40,370 bases of DNA. It comes from JANLUX01 sp031366005 (GTDB taxonomy: Bacteria > Bacteroidota > Bacteroidia > AKYH767-A > OLB10). Each line of letters opens with the position of its first letter. Within the stretch, counting starts at the first letter, position 1. The position numbers and the translations under genes are program-made. The stretch spans positions 1-40,370 of the forward strand of contig JANLZB010000043.1 in assembly GCA_031366005.1 (NCBI GenBank), given 5' to 3'. The notes under the pieces were generated by a model. The model did no database searches. It saw nothing but the letters and a program-made list of their open reading frames with translations, and was not told the DNA's origin. Below are positions 17,229-25,553 of this stretch, piece by piece.

Positions 17229-18419
17229 TTATTTCTTAAGCACCTTCTGCACTAAATCAGCTGCTTCCTTTAATTGAATAGCAGAAAAAACTTTCAAACC
17301 GCTGTCATCAATTATCTTTTTTGCTTCCACGGCATTGGTTCCCTGCAAACGAATGATAATGGGAACTGGAATTTCTCCAATGTTTTTATAAGCATCCACT
17401 ATTCCCTGAGCAACACGATCACAACGTACAATGCCGCCAAAAATATTGATCAGGATAGCTTTTACATTCGGGTCTTTCAGAATTATTTTAAATGCTTTTT
17501 CCACCCGTTCGGCATTGGCTGTTCCACCAACATCAAGAAAGTTTGCAGGCTCACCGCCAGCTAATTTAATGATGTCCATAGTAGCCATGGCAAGCCCTGC
17601 CCCGTTAACCATGCAACCAACATTCCCATCTAGTTTTACATAATTAAGATCGAAAGCACTTGCTTCAACTTCTGTAGGATCTTCTTCTGTTACATCCCGC
17701 ATATCAGCATAATCTTTGTGACGGAACAAAGCATTTTCATCCAGATTAACTTTTGCATCTACAGCTAAAATTCTGTCGTCAGCAGTTTTTAAAACAGGAT
17801 TAATTTCAAACATTGATGAATCCGTTTGCTCATAGGCTTTATATAATGCAGAAACAAACTTTGTCATTTCTTTAAAAGCATTTCCACTCAAGCCAAGATT
17901 AAATGCAATCTTCCGTGTCTGAAATCCCTGCAAACCAACTTTAGGATCTATTTCTTCCTTATGAATGAGATGCGGAGTTTTTGCAGCTACTTCTTCAATA
18001 TCCATACCTCCTTCGGTTGAATACATGATGATGTTTGATGCTTTCTCGCGATTAAGCAACACACTCATGTAAAACTCTTTTGTTTTTTCCTTTTCGTTAT
18101 AAACATCCTGTGCAATTAAAACTTTATTTACACGCTTGCCTTCTTTACCTGTTTGCGGTGTTATCAATTGCATTCCAAGAATCTGAGTAGCTTTTTCTTT
18201 TACTTCATCAAGCGTTTTTGCAAGCTTAACTCCACCACCCTTTCCACGGCCACCGGCATGAATCTGTGCTTTCACCACCCACCAGCTTGTACCGGTTTCC
18301 TGTTTTAACTGTTTGGCTGCTTCCACTGCTTTTTCTGGTGTATCTGCTACAATTCCTTCCTGTATCGCAACTCCAAAACTTTTTAAAATGCTCTTACCCT
18401 GGTATTCGTGAATGTTCAT
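17229..18419 (-). CDS. sucC: Succinate-CoA ligase (ADP-forming) subunit beta
   Basis: 396 residues, the family's normal length. MNIHEYQGKSILKSFGV opens the ATP-grasp domain, VKAQIHAGGRGKGGGVKLAK (49-68) is the nucleotide-binding loop, and GCMVNGAGLAMATMDIIKL with GGEPANFLDVGG starts the C-terminal CoA-ligase domain, which ends with NIFGGIVRCDRVAQGI. With SucD it makes succinate and ATP from succinyl-CoA in the TCA cycle. sucD is not adjacent, which is common in Bacteroidota. A TACATTTG -7 box lies 21 bases upstream. Confidence 0.96.
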   Translation of the reverse strand: MNIHEYQGKSILKSFGVAIQEGIVADTPEKAVEAAKQLKQETGTSWWVVKAQIHAGGRGKGGGVKLAKTLDEVKEKATQILGMQLITPQTGKEGKRVNKVLIAQDVYNEKEKTKEFYMSVLLNREKASNIIMYSTEGGMDIEEVAAKTPHLIHKEEIDPKVGLQGFQTRKIAFNLGLSGNAFKEMTKFVSALYKAYEQTDSSMFEINPVLKTADDRILAVDAKVNLDENALFRHKDYADMRDVTEEDPTEVEASAFDLNYVKLDGNVGCMVNGAGLAMATMDIIKLAGGEPANFLDVGGTANAERVEKAFKIILKDPNVKAILINIFGGIVRCDRVAQGIVDAYKNIGEIPVPIIIRLQGTNAVEAKKIIDDSGLKVFSAIQLKEAADLVQKVLKK

Positions 18420-18440
18420 TATTATATAAAATTAAGCAGG

Positions 18441-18448
18441 CAAATGTA
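18441..18448 (-). promoter_or_regulatory. Bacteroidota -7 promoter box for sucC
   Basis: On the minus strand this reads TACATTTG, an exact match to TAnnTTTG, 21 bases before the sucC ATG at 18419. It lies in the short gap after prmC, so sucC probably has its own promoter. Confidence 0.42.
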
Positions 18449-18454
18449 ATTGAT

Positions 18455-19300
18455 TTAGGATTTTGTTCCCATCACCATTCTATCCTTACCCTGCAAATCT
18501 TTTTTAATAAGTGGTTCTATGAAATTATTTGCCTTTAACAATGCATTAATATCTTCCGCATTAAGTGGATTAATTTCAAAAAATAATTTCCCTCTTGGTT
18601 TTAAATGTATGCCTGCATATTTTACAATTGCTTTATAAAAAATTAATGCATCTTCATCAGGAACAAATAAAGCATTCGCAGGTTCATATTCCAGAACATG
18701 GCTGGACATCGTTTTACTTTCTGATTGAAGAACGTAAGGAGGATTGCTGACTATTATATCATATTTAAATTCATTTATAACAGGGTTTAAAATATCCTCT
18801 TCCAAAAATTTAACATCAACATTATTTATCAACGCATTTTGAGTTGCTGTGTGCAATGCATCTTTTGAAATATCCATTGCTACCACTTTTGCTTCAGGTA
18901 TTTGTTTAGTTAATGCAATAGCAATACAACCACTTCCAGTTCCTATATCAAGAATGTTAGGAGATTGAATTTTATTTTGTTTAACAATCCAATCAATCAA
19001 TTCTTCTGTTTCAGGTCGTGGGATCAATACATATTTGTTCACCTTGAATTTCAATCCACAAAACCATGCATATCCTAACACATATTGCACAGGCTCTGAT
19101 TGCTTTAGCCGTTCAAGAATATTTAATAGTTGTTCTTCTGTTTCAGATGAAACCACTTCCTGATTTTTTAAAAGTAAATCTGAGGGAGAATAATTTAATA
19201 CTTCCATCAAAACTGTTCGTATGATTGCAGCAGTTTCATCAGCATCATACAAATTATTCAATGAGAGTTTAAATATGTTTTGAATTTCGCGAAGATTCAT
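18455..19300 (-). CDS. prmC: Peptide chain release factor N5-glutamine methyltransferase
   Basis: 281 residues from the ATG at 19300; an in-frame TTG three codons upstream is less likely. The N-terminal helical domain (1-85) is followed by PRPETEELIDWI (95-106), the SAM-binding motif DIGTGSGCIAIAL (118-130), and NPPYV (186-190), the catalytic motif that holds the glutamine side chain. The enzyme methylates the GGQ glutamine of release factors RF1 and RF2. It is divergent from ribD, with a REP-like element between them. Confidence 0.93.
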   Translation of the reverse strand: MNLREIQNIFKLSLNNLYDADETAAIIRTVLMEVLNYSPSDLLLKNQEVVSSETEEQLLNILERLKQSEPVQYVLGYAWFCGLKFKVNKYVLIPRPETEELIDWIVKQNKIQSPNILDIGTGSGCIAIALTKQIPEAKVVAMDISKDALHTATQNALINNVDVKFLEEDILNPVINEFKYDIIVSNPPYVLQSESKTMSSHVLEYEPANALFVPDEDALIFYKAIVKYAGIHLKPRGKLFFEINPLNAEDINALLKANNFIEPLIKKDLQGKDRMVMGTKS

Positions 19301-19303
19301 TGC

Positions 19304-19333
19304 CTGCAAAGAACATAAAGTTTTTCTTTGCAG
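19304..19333. repeat. 8-bp perfect inverted repeat between prmC and ribD
   Basis: CTGCAAAG (19304-19311) is exactly repeated in inverse at 19326-19333 as CTTTGCAG, with a 14-base loop. It lies just upstream of the prmC ATG, in its leader. It could be an operator or weak hairpin; the short arms make this tentative. Confidence 0.35.
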
Positions 19334-19356
19334 AGAATTTCAAAGGATCACTGTTG

Positions 19357-19411
19357 AAGAATGAAACAATCTCGCTATGAAACAGATTGCTTCGTTCTTT
19401 GCAATGACGGC
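19357..19411. repeat. REP-like intergenic palindrome
   Basis: The arms AAGAATGAAACAATCT (19357-19372) and AGATTGCTTCGTTCTT (19384-19399) pair at 14 of 16 positions, and the two mismatches become G-T wobbles in one strand. The right arm continues into TGCAATGACGG. This closely resembles the widespread bacterial intergenic repeat of the form CGTCATTGCGA...GAAGCAATCT and its inverse. The left outer half is missing, so it looks like a worn copy. Confidence 0.7.
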
Positions 19412-19422
19412 AATTAATTCAA

Positions 19423-20454
19423 ATGCATCACGAACATTACATACAGCGCTGTTTGCAATTAGCAAGACTGGGAACAGGAAATGTTGCACCCAATCCTATG
19501 GTAGGTTGTGTAATTGTTTATGATGATAAAATTATCGGTGAAGGATGGCATAAAGAGTTTGGCAAAGCTCATGCAGAGGTCAATGCGATTGATAATGTAA
19601 AAGATAAATCGTTACTCTTAAAAAGTACATTATATGTAAATCTTGAACCCTGCTCTCATTATGGTAAAACGCCTCCATGTGTTGATTTGATTTTACACCT
19701 TAAAATTCCTAAAGTTGTAATCGGAATTACTGATCCGTTTGCAAAGGTTAACGGAGAAGGCATTCGTAAATTAAGAGAGGCAGGTATTGATGTAATTACT
19801 CCGGTTCTGGAAAATGAATGTAAAGAACACAACAAAAGATTTTTTACTTTTCATCAAAAAAAGCGTCCATACATAATTTTAAAATGGGCGCAAAGCAAGG
19901 ATGGATTTATTGGAAAAAGAACTGAACGTGTTCTAATCAGTAATGAGCTTTCGCAAATTCACGTTCACAAATGGAGAAGCGAAGAGCAGGCGATAATGAT
20001 CGGGACAAACACGGCATTGATTGATGATCCAAATTTGAATGTGAGAGAATGGTTTGGTAGTTCACCTGTAAAAATTGTTATTGATAAAAATTTAAAATTG
20101 CCTTCATACCTGAATATCTTTAATGGAATAAATCAAACAATAGTCCTTACAACAAAAGATAAGTCAAGTGATAATAATGTCAAATACCTTCAGTTAAATG
20201 AAAATAATTTTACTGTTGATTCAATGTTGAAAGTTTTACATGAGCAAAATATTCAATCTGTATTAGTAGAAGGAGGAGCAAAATTAATTCAGACATTTAT
20301 TGATGCAGGTTGTTGGGATGAAGCAAGAATTATTACAGGAAATATTTTTTTGAAGGATGGAGTCCCTAGTCCGCATTTAGATTTATCTCCAGCATCAAAT
20401 CAAAATTCTCTTGATGATGTAATTCATTTTTATAAAAATAAGAATGCTGTTTGA
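19423..20454 (+). CDS. ribD: Bifunctional riboflavin deaminase-reductase
   Basis: 343 residues. The N-terminal deaminase domain has the zinc site HAEVNAI (50-56) and PCSHYGKTPPC (76-86); the C-terminal domain (about 145-340) is the reductase, with ILKWAQSKDGFIG, IGTNTALIDDPNLNVR and LVEGGAKLIQTFIDAG. It carries out steps two and three of riboflavin synthesis, deaminating and reducing the pyrimidine made from GTP. I see no FMN riboswitch upstream; the leader holds a REP-like palindrome instead. The next gene overlaps its last 11 bases, so the two are translationally coupled. Confidence 0.95.
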   Translation: MHHEHYIQRCLQLARLGTGNVAPNPMVGCVIVYDDKIIGEGWHKEFGKAHAEVNAIDNVKDKSLLLKSTLYVNLEPCSHYGKTPPCVDLILHLKIPKVVIGITDPFAKVNGEGIRKLREAGIDVITPVLENECKEHNKRFFTFHQKKRPYIILKWAQSKDGFIGKRTERVLISNELSQIHVHKWRSEEQAIMIGTNTALIDDPNLNVREWFGSSPVKIVIDKNLKLPSYLNIFNGINQTIVLTTKDKSSDNNVKYLQLNENNFTVDSMLKVLHEQNIQSVLVEGGAKLIQTFIDAGCWDEARIITGNIFLKDGVPSPHLDLSPASNQNSLDDVIHFYKNKNAV

Positions 20455-21055
20455 CGATTTTTACAAAACCATTCAATCTCCCTCAGAAGGAAATTTTAAA
20501 GACCGAGGAAGCAAGTTTATTGGATTTGCTTTTCCTGTTACTAATGAACTGGAAGTAAAAAAATATTTACAGGAAATTAAAAAAGATCATCATCAATGCA
20601 ATCATCATTGTTATGCATTTCGTTTAACAACTGATCCAACCGTTTTTCGATTCAGTGACGACCGCGAACCAGCTGGAACGGCAGGCAAACCTATTCTCGG
20701 ACAGATACAATCAAGAGATTTAACAGATGTGCTGGTGATTGTAGCGCGTTATTTTGGCGGCACATTACTTGGAGTTCCGGGTTTGATCAATGCTTATAAA
20801 TCTGCTGCTGCGGATGCATTGAATAACGCTACTATTATTACCAAAACAATTAATGAGATATTTGAAATTACTTTTCCTTATGAACAAACAAACGAAGTAT
20901 TGCAATGGTTGCGCAGTGAGCCTGCAATTATTAAAGAACAGGATTATAATGAACCTTGTAAAATAATTTTTGAATTAAGGAAAGGAAGAACCAATGATCT
21001 CTTGCAAAAGCTGAAAAATAATTTTGAGCTATCTAAAGCAGTAATTATTAAATAA
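20444..21055 (+). CDS. YigZ / IMPACT family protein
   Basis: 203 residues. The N-terminal half holds the conserved UPF0029/IMPACT motif: DRGSKFIGFAFPV, HHQCNHHCYAFR, FSDDREPAGTAGKPILGQI and VIVARYFGGTLLGVPGLINAY. The C-terminal half is the ferredoxin-like DUF1949 domain. YigZ proteins are thought to act on translation or ribosome-related processes; the eukaryotic relative IMPACT regulates GCN2. The ATG lies within ribD (11-bp overlap in another frame), so the genes are coupled. It converges with the minus-strand gene, the stops 2 bp apart. Confidence 0.9.
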   Translation: MLFDDFYKTIQSPSEGNFKDRGSKFIGFAFPVTNELEVKKYLQEIKKDHHQCNHHCYAFRLTTDPTVFRFSDDREPAGTAGKPILGQIQSRDLTDVLVIVARYFGGTLLGVPGLINAYKSAAADALNNATIITKTINEIFEITFPYEQTNEVLQWLRSEPAIIKEQDYNEPCKIIFELRKGRTNDLLQKLKNNFELSKAVIIK

Positions 21056-21057
21056 AA

Positions 21058-21681
21058 TTATTCCCGCGTAGCGAGATAATAAATTGAAGAAAAAATAGCA
21101 GTGCCAACAAAAAAATTTACCCAAATCCTTTTGGCTTTTATTTTATATGCTCTTCTTTGATAACCATTCCTGTACTCATATTTTTCAAAAAGTTTAGTAT
21201 CAGGAAAATTAAGATTCTTAATTTTTGGTTTGGATAATGTAGCAGGAATCGCAATCACCAATCCAAATGCCGGTCCTCCTAACAAAGTAGCCACAAAAGT
21301 TCCTGTTCCTGAGGGCTTATAACCTTTATAATTTACGATTGCATCCAATTCTCCTTTATAACGCAAATCCTCAGCCGTAGAATAACGGCTTAAAACGGAT
21401 TCGTCATGATTAACGATTTCTGTAGTTCCGTTAGCGTATTCAATTCTGAAAACAAGTTCTTTTAATAATCTTATTTCCGGACCATCAGGATAGTCAAATA
21501 TTTTGTAAACAATTTCATCGGGTGTAATCGTTGATATTTTTGCTTTTATCTTTTCACCATTATTTTTATAAATTATATCCTGGCTTAATGCAGAATAAGC
21601 AGTCGTTATCAGAAAAAACAGTACTAGAATTTTTCTATTGCAAAACAAATTGATATAGGACTTTTGAAATTTTTGAAACAT
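21058..21681 (-). CDS. Exported hypothetical membrane protein
   Basis: 207 residues. The start is followed by a hydrophobic stretch (ILVLFFLITTAYSALSQ, residues 18-34), a likely signal peptide, and then DIIYKNNGEKIKAKISTITPDEIVYKIFDY, a pattern (D-I-I-x-x-x-x-G-x-x-I-x-A-K-I) seen in small Bacteroidota envelope proteins that start with a beta-sheet domain. A hydrophobic segment, GTFVATLLGGPAFGLVIAI, and a C-terminal one, VNFFVGTAIFSSIYYLAT, suggest anchoring in the inner membrane. Function unknown. It ends a minus-strand run that may form an operon. Confidence 0.7.
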   Translation of the reverse strand: MFQKFQKSYINLFCNRKILVLFFLITTAYSALSQDIIYKNNGEKIKAKISTITPDEIVYKIFDYPDGPEIRLLKELVFRIEYANGTTEIVNHDESVLSRYSTAEDLRYKGELDAIVNYKGYKPSGTGTFVATLLGGPAFGLVIAIPATLSKPKIKNLNFPDTKLFEKYEYRNGYQRRAYKIKAKRIWVNFFVGTAIFSSIYYLATRE

Positions 21682-21728
21682 AGAACAGCTGTGAATTAAG
21701 GTAAGGCGGTATTCAATAAAACAAAAAG

Positions 21729-22607
21729 TCAGGCAACTCCGAACAGAACTATTAAACTATTTAGCTCTTCTACTTTTTCCATGTCACCCAATTTTTGAAA
21801 AGAAAGTGACACATTGCGAAGCATTCTAAGTATCATATCCTCATTAGAACATGGTAAGTAATATTCCTCTTTAGGATCGAGGTTGAGCTTGCGGATAAAA
21901 TCATCCACATCCGATTTACCAAACACAGTGCCTTTACTAAAAGCATTAATGTAAAATAATACTTGTTCAGGTCCTGAGTCATGCTCTGCTTTTCTGTCAA
22001 GATATGCGAGCACAAAATGTTCAGGAAGATTAACACCGCTTACAGGTAAACCAAGTTGCTCGCACAATAACATGTAAATGATACCTAAGCTAAGCGGATT
22101 TCCTTTTTTTGTTTCCAGCACACTGTTAATAAAAGAATTTTTCGGTGCATGATAATTAGAAGTATTGCCGCTGAATCCATGTCGTGCAAACAAAATATGA
22201 TTTATCACATTCACCTGTTCTAAGGCGGTCATGTTTTCATTTATCTCCAGCCATATATCGCGCTTTAATTTATTCAGCGTTTCATAAATATTCTGATCAT
22301 CAAGGTCAGGATACTGGTAACGGGCAACAAGAATTGCTCCTGCCAAAAGGTTATCACTTTGTGTATGTAACCAGATTTTTAAATCTTCTCTTAAAGAATC
22401 TAATTGTATCTTATGAACTATTGTCTCAATCCGTTGTTGCAAAACTGCATCAAATGCACTGGACCATGCATCCTCAAGCACAGGGATCGCTTCGCGGCCA
22501 AGGCTTAGCAAACGTTCTTCTATATGATGATAAACTTCCTTATCTGTATCATCCAGAAGGCTTATCAAAGCTTTGATCTCTGTATCTTTCAAACGCGCCT
22601 CTTCCAT
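21729..22607 (-). CDS. Transglutaminase-like / SirB1 family protein
   Basis: 292 residues, cytoplasmic. It has NSFINSVLETKKGNPLSLGIIYMLLCEQLGLPVSGVNLPEHF, split over residues about 145-190, which is the conserved block of the SirB1-type transglutaminase_9 family (GNPxSLxxxYxxxxxxxGLPxxGVxxPxHF). The Cys of the true transglutaminase triad is replaced at that site by Ser (NPLSLG) as in much of this family. The helical N-terminus (1-120) resembles HEAT-like repeats: LISLLDDTDKEVYHHIEERL. Function unclear; it may be a scaffold or an inactive enzyme. Confidence 0.82.
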   Translation of the reverse strand: MEEARLKDTEIKALISLLDDTDKEVYHHIEERLLSLGREAIPVLEDAWSSAFDAVLQQRIETIVHKIQLDSLREDLKIWLHTQSDNLLAGAILVARYQYPDLDDQNIYETLNKLKRDIWLEINENMTALEQVNVINHILFARHGFSGNTSNYHAPKNSFINSVLETKKGNPLSLGIIYMLLCEQLGLPVSGVNLPEHFVLAYLDRKAEHDSGPEQVLFYINAFSKGTVFGKSDVDDFIRKLNLDPKEEYYLPCSNEDMILRMLRNVSLSFQKLGDMEKVEELNSLIVLFGVA

Positions 22608-22660
22608 AGGGCAATTTTAATTATTAATAGTAATACTTCCAAAAAATAATGAACGCGTTT

Positions 22661-23173
22661 TCAACTTTGCATTGTTAAATATTCACGCCTGCTACGAAAC
22701 CAGAGCACCACAAAAACAATACTGATAATGCCCAGGAAAAAAGTGACCATCTTCATGCGAAGTAAACCTGAGCTCAATTGGGATTTTCGCGCATTAAGCA
22801 CAGTCACTTGTTTTTGAAGGGTGTCAATGGAGTTTAAAAGCGAATTAATCCGATCAGTGTTTGCCTGCACATCATAACCCAATGTTACTTTCTCATAATT
22901 CCGGAAATCAACAGTGCGATTCAATACTCCAATAATCCGGTTGTCAGTACGAACAATTTCGGTAAGCACATTATTGCTTTGCTGCATATCCTTTTTTGTT
23001 TTATTGCCAAAAATGCCACTGCGTTTCTCAATTGAACTGGCGTATGCATCAAACCGCTCTCTTCTTTCCTGTAGTAAATCCATTAACTCTTTGCGGTCAG
23101 CCGGTGCAGTTTGAGCCATTAAATAAATTGAAAAGAAAAATGCTGTTGCTGTAAGAAAAAAATATTTAATCAT
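22661..23173 (-). CDS. Hypothetical exported coiled-coil protein with C-terminal membrane segment
   Basis: 170 residues from the ATG at 23173. The N-terminal MIKYFFLTATAFFFSIYLMAQ is a signal peptide. The middle is helical and charged: LMDLLQERRERFDAYASSIEKR, then NTDRINSLLNSIDTLQKQVTVLNARKSQ, a likely coiled coil. TFFLGIISIVFVVLWFRSRREY near the end is a single membrane helix with positive residues on the cytoplasmic side. The protein would be inner-membrane anchored with a periplasmic coiled coil. Its gene lies 14 bp after the flavin reductase gene. Function unknown. Confidence 0.7.
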   Translation of the reverse strand: MIKYFFLTATAFFFSIYLMAQTAPADRKELMDLLQERRERFDAYASSIEKRSGIFGNKTKKDMQQSNNVLTEIVRTDNRIIGVLNRTVDFRNYEKVTLGYDVQANTDRINSLLNSIDTLQKQVTVLNARKSQLSSGLLRMKMVTFFLGIISIVFVVLWFRSRREYLTMQS

Positions 23174-23187
23174 CTGCAAATTCAGAT

Positions 23188-23769
23188 TTAGGATTTATCA
23201 TTTACTTCAGCAGATTCCATTCGTTTTCCTGCTTCGATGCACCAGAGCAATTCATCAATAAATTTTTTTGCCCGCTTATCTGTCGCTTCTTTTTCTGTGG
23301 CAACACCATCCTCGTTAAATGATTTCTCCACCTTAGGAACAGGAAACATAGCAGGTACTGTCCAGGCTCTTATTTTCCATAAAGAAAACTGCAATGAAGT
23401 AATCACCTGCGTTCCTCCGAATATTCCATCACTCACCGTTGATATGGCAATAGGCTTGCGATGCCATTCATCATACAATAGATCTACCACATTTTTAAGC
23501 GCAGCGGGGTAACCTCCGTTGTATTCAGGAGTTACAATTAACACTCCACCGGCATTTTTTATCTTAGATGAAAAGTCCAGCATTTGAGATGTTGGATGCT
23601 GCTGATACTTTAGTCTTTCGTCAAACAAGGGAAATTTATACTCATTCAAATCCAATATCTCCACAGTCGCAAGTTGATGCTCCTGTATATAATTTTGAAA
23701 ATAAAGCGCTACCCGGTGACTGTTGCGTCCTGAACGTACGCTGGAAGAAATGATTGCAATATGCGGCAT
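23188..23769 (-). CDS. NAD(P)H-dependent FMN reductase / oxidoreductase
   Basis: 193 residues. The flavodoxin-like fold is marked by IAIISSSVRSGRNSHRVALY (4-23), the phosphate-binding loop, and by IVTPEYNGGYPAALKNVVDLLYDEW (split at about 99-123), the PEYNGxxP-x-LKN motif of the NADPH-dependent FMN reductase family. It reduces flavin, quinone or azo substrates with NAD(P)H. No signal peptide. It starts a minus-strand run of four genes spaced by 14-50 bp. The physiological substrate cannot be told. Confidence 0.9.
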   Translation of the reverse strand: MPHIAIISSSVRSGRNSHRVALYFQNYIQEHQLATVEILDLNEYKFPLFDERLKYQQHPTSQMLDFSSKIKNAGGVLIVTPEYNGGYPAALKNVVDLLYDEWHRKPIAISTVSDGIFGGTQVITSLQFSLWKIRAWTVPAMFPVPKVEKSFNEDGVATEKEATDKRAKKFIDELLWCIEAGKRMESAEVNDKS

Positions 23770-23879
23770 AATCTGGAATTAGAATTCAGACAATATTAGT
23801 TTAATGAATCATGTTAAAATTTATACCATCGTAATCAGGACAAAATTTTCTATTGTATTGAAAGAATAATACCTAGTGT

Positions 23880-24011
23880 TTAAAGTATCTCAGTAATTTT
23901 CCAAACTATCACAGAAACAATTGTAGTAATCAAAATAGTTCTTAAGAATGTAATTATTAAAGAACTTTTAATCTTTGTTATCCTGTTATAAATCTGAACG
24001 AACTTTTGCAT
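23880..24011 (-). CDS. Possible 43-residue single-helix membrane protein
   Basis: An intact reading frame from an ATG at 24011 gives MQKFVQIYNRITKIKSSLII followed by a hydrophobic stretch (ILITTIVSVIVWKITEIL). The positive N-terminus and one helix fit a small inner-membrane protein. The 13-mer TAAATGGTTGGGT lies 29 bp upstream, and the same 13-mer lies upstream of the sigma factor gene 2.1 kb away. AT-rich DNA can make such frames by chance, so this is tentative. It would be the only gene in the 335-bp gap. Confidence 0.35.
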   Translation of the reverse strand: MQKFVQIYNRITKIKSSLIITFLRTILITTIVSVIVWKITEIL

Positions 24012-24040
24012 GATAGTTATAAAAAAGACCAAAAAAGAAT

Positions 24041-24053
24041 TAAATGGTTGGGT
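24041..24053. promoter_or_regulatory. 13-bp motif shared with the sigma factor promoter region
   Basis: TAAATGGTTGGGT occurs here and, identical and in the same orientation, at 26156-26168. The two copies bracket the sigma/barrel operon. On the minus strand both read ACCCAACCATTTA upstream of a minus-strand start codon (24011 and 26145). It could be part of an ECF-sigma promoter. Confidence 0.4.
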
Positions 24054-24104
24054 ACTGTAGAAATAATATTTAAAAATGGTTCAGCATTTTTGTAAAGCAG
24101 CACT

Positions 24105-25553
24105 TTAAAAATGATATGTCAAGCCCATATTTAAACCAAAGGAATATGGATAACAATTCTCAGGTATCTTTTCAGTGAGAGAATTGACAGAGCCTTTAAA
24201 AACGGGTTCAATGTAAATTCCAAAATCATTGTGTAAATTATACTGCAAGCCAATTCCAGCGTGATAACCATAATTCAATTTTTTCAGGCCATCAATATTA
24301 TTTGTAATGGTTTTTTCAGTGTTTCCGGTCTGCAATTTTGCGCGTTCATTAATAACGAAATTGAACGCAAATCCTGCATCAGCAAAACAAGTAAAATGAT
24401 TTCCAGCGATTTTATATCGAATGGTTAACGGAATATTAATAAACTGCAGTTTTTGCCTGCAGCTGATATTGGTTACTAAACTATCACCCTCATTTAAAGC
24501 GGAAACTCCAATATCTGATACTTGGATAATACCACACGAAGTTGGATATTGATAATGCAATTCATTATCAAACCCGTGTCTTGCATAAATTTTTGGAACA
24601 GCAATAGTGTAAGAAATTGTAGAATAAGAAATGCCTGATAACAATGTCCATTGCTGCTTTAAATCAAAACCAATTGCAATTCCAGTAGCATGTGAATAAT
24701 TAGTTCTTTCATTTTTATAATATTCTACCTCTTCATTATGTGTTACATTTTGATTTTCTTTCAAATGATTTTTAGAGTAAGATGGTGAATAAAATACTGC
24801 GACAGACCAATGTGATTTAGTGTGAGTATCTACAATATATGTTGAGTCGCGGGTATGCTGACCTGGATCATCATTTTTTATATCCTGAATTTTATCCAAT
24901 GGGTTAACAATTAAATTTTCTGTTTGAACAGACTCTGGAATATTTACTTCCAATGAATTATTTTTTTCAGAATGGTGCTGCCGAGAATAAATAGTTGAAT
25001 CCGGCTCATTATCATGTAGCAGTGAACTTAAGGAGGATGTATTTTCTTGATTTTCATTCTGCATTTCAAAAATTCCATGAGCTGATTTCAGCTTTTTATT
25101 TTTTGATTTCAATGTCAGTGCGACTATTTGTTTTTTATGATGAATGATGACAGGACTTGAATTTGTTTTTGAAGGATAAAATTTATTCAAATTTTTTTGC
25201 TTAATAGATTCCTTAGTATTACTGTTGTTAATTGCTATTGAAGAATTCGGCTCATTTATTTTTTTTGAGATGCTTGAAACAGTTTTTTCTGAATTGATTT
25301 TTTTTGAATTCTTTTCCCTGGACGAATTGAAATTATTGTCCGGTGTTAAATACTGAATGCAAATAAAAAGTAACAAGAGGAGAGCAAGAGCAGCAGAAAG
25401 ACGCTTGAAACGATTTGTTTTTTTCTGTTGAAACTCCACTTGCTTACGCATCAATTCACCATTAACAACATCCCATGATCTTTGAGGAGGTTTGATTTGA
25501 AAATCTTCTATTCCCTCACGAAAATGACGATCAAAATCCTGATTATCTTCCAT
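24105..25553 (-). CDS. Predicted trans-envelope protein: cytoplasmic N-terminus, inner-membrane helix, outer-membrane barrel
   Basis: 482 residues. There is no signal peptide. Residues 1-50 are charged and helical (FQIKPPQRSWDVVNGELMRK), followed by one hydrophobic helix (LSAALALLLLLFICIQYL, 52-69), then a long Ser/Asn/Lys-rich linker (about 70-240) and a C-terminal region that looks like an outer-membrane barrel: WSVAVFYSPSYSKNH, TGIAIGFDLKQQWTLLSGISY (split), INIPLTIRYKIAGNH, and the end GLNMGLTYHF with the aromatic terminus. The start overlaps the stop of the sigma factor gene by 11 bp. This suggests an anti-sigma or sensor that reaches from cytoplasm to outer membrane; the sigma-binding role is inferred. 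Confidence 0.72.
   Translation of the reverse strand: MEDNQDFDRHFREGIEDFQIKPPQRSWDVVNGELMRKQVEFQQKKTNRFKRLSAALALLLLLFICIQYLTPDNNFNSSREKNSKKINSEKTVSSISKKINEPNSSIAINNSNTKESIKQKNLNKFYPSKTNSSPVIIHHKKQIVALTLKSKNKKLKSAHGIFEMQNENQENTSSLSSLLHDNEPDSTIYSRQHHSEKNNSLEVNIPESVQTENLIVNPLDKIQDIKNDDPGQHTRDSTYIVDTHTKSHWSVAVFYSPSYSKNHLKENQNVTHNEEVEYYKNERTNYSHATGIAIGFDLKQQWTLLSGISYSTISYTIAVPKIYARHGFDNELHYQYPTSCGIIQVSDIGVSALNEGDSLVTNISCRQKLQFINIPLTIRYKIAGNHFTCFADAGFAFNFVINERAKLQTGNTEKTITNNIDGLKKLNYGYHAGIGLQYNLHNDFGIYIEPVFKGSVNSLTEKIPENCYPYSFGLNMGLTYHF

Noticed and set aside
19310..19422. FMN riboswitch before ribD
   Set aside because: None of the conserved RFN-element blocks is present; the leader holds a REP-like palindrome instead.
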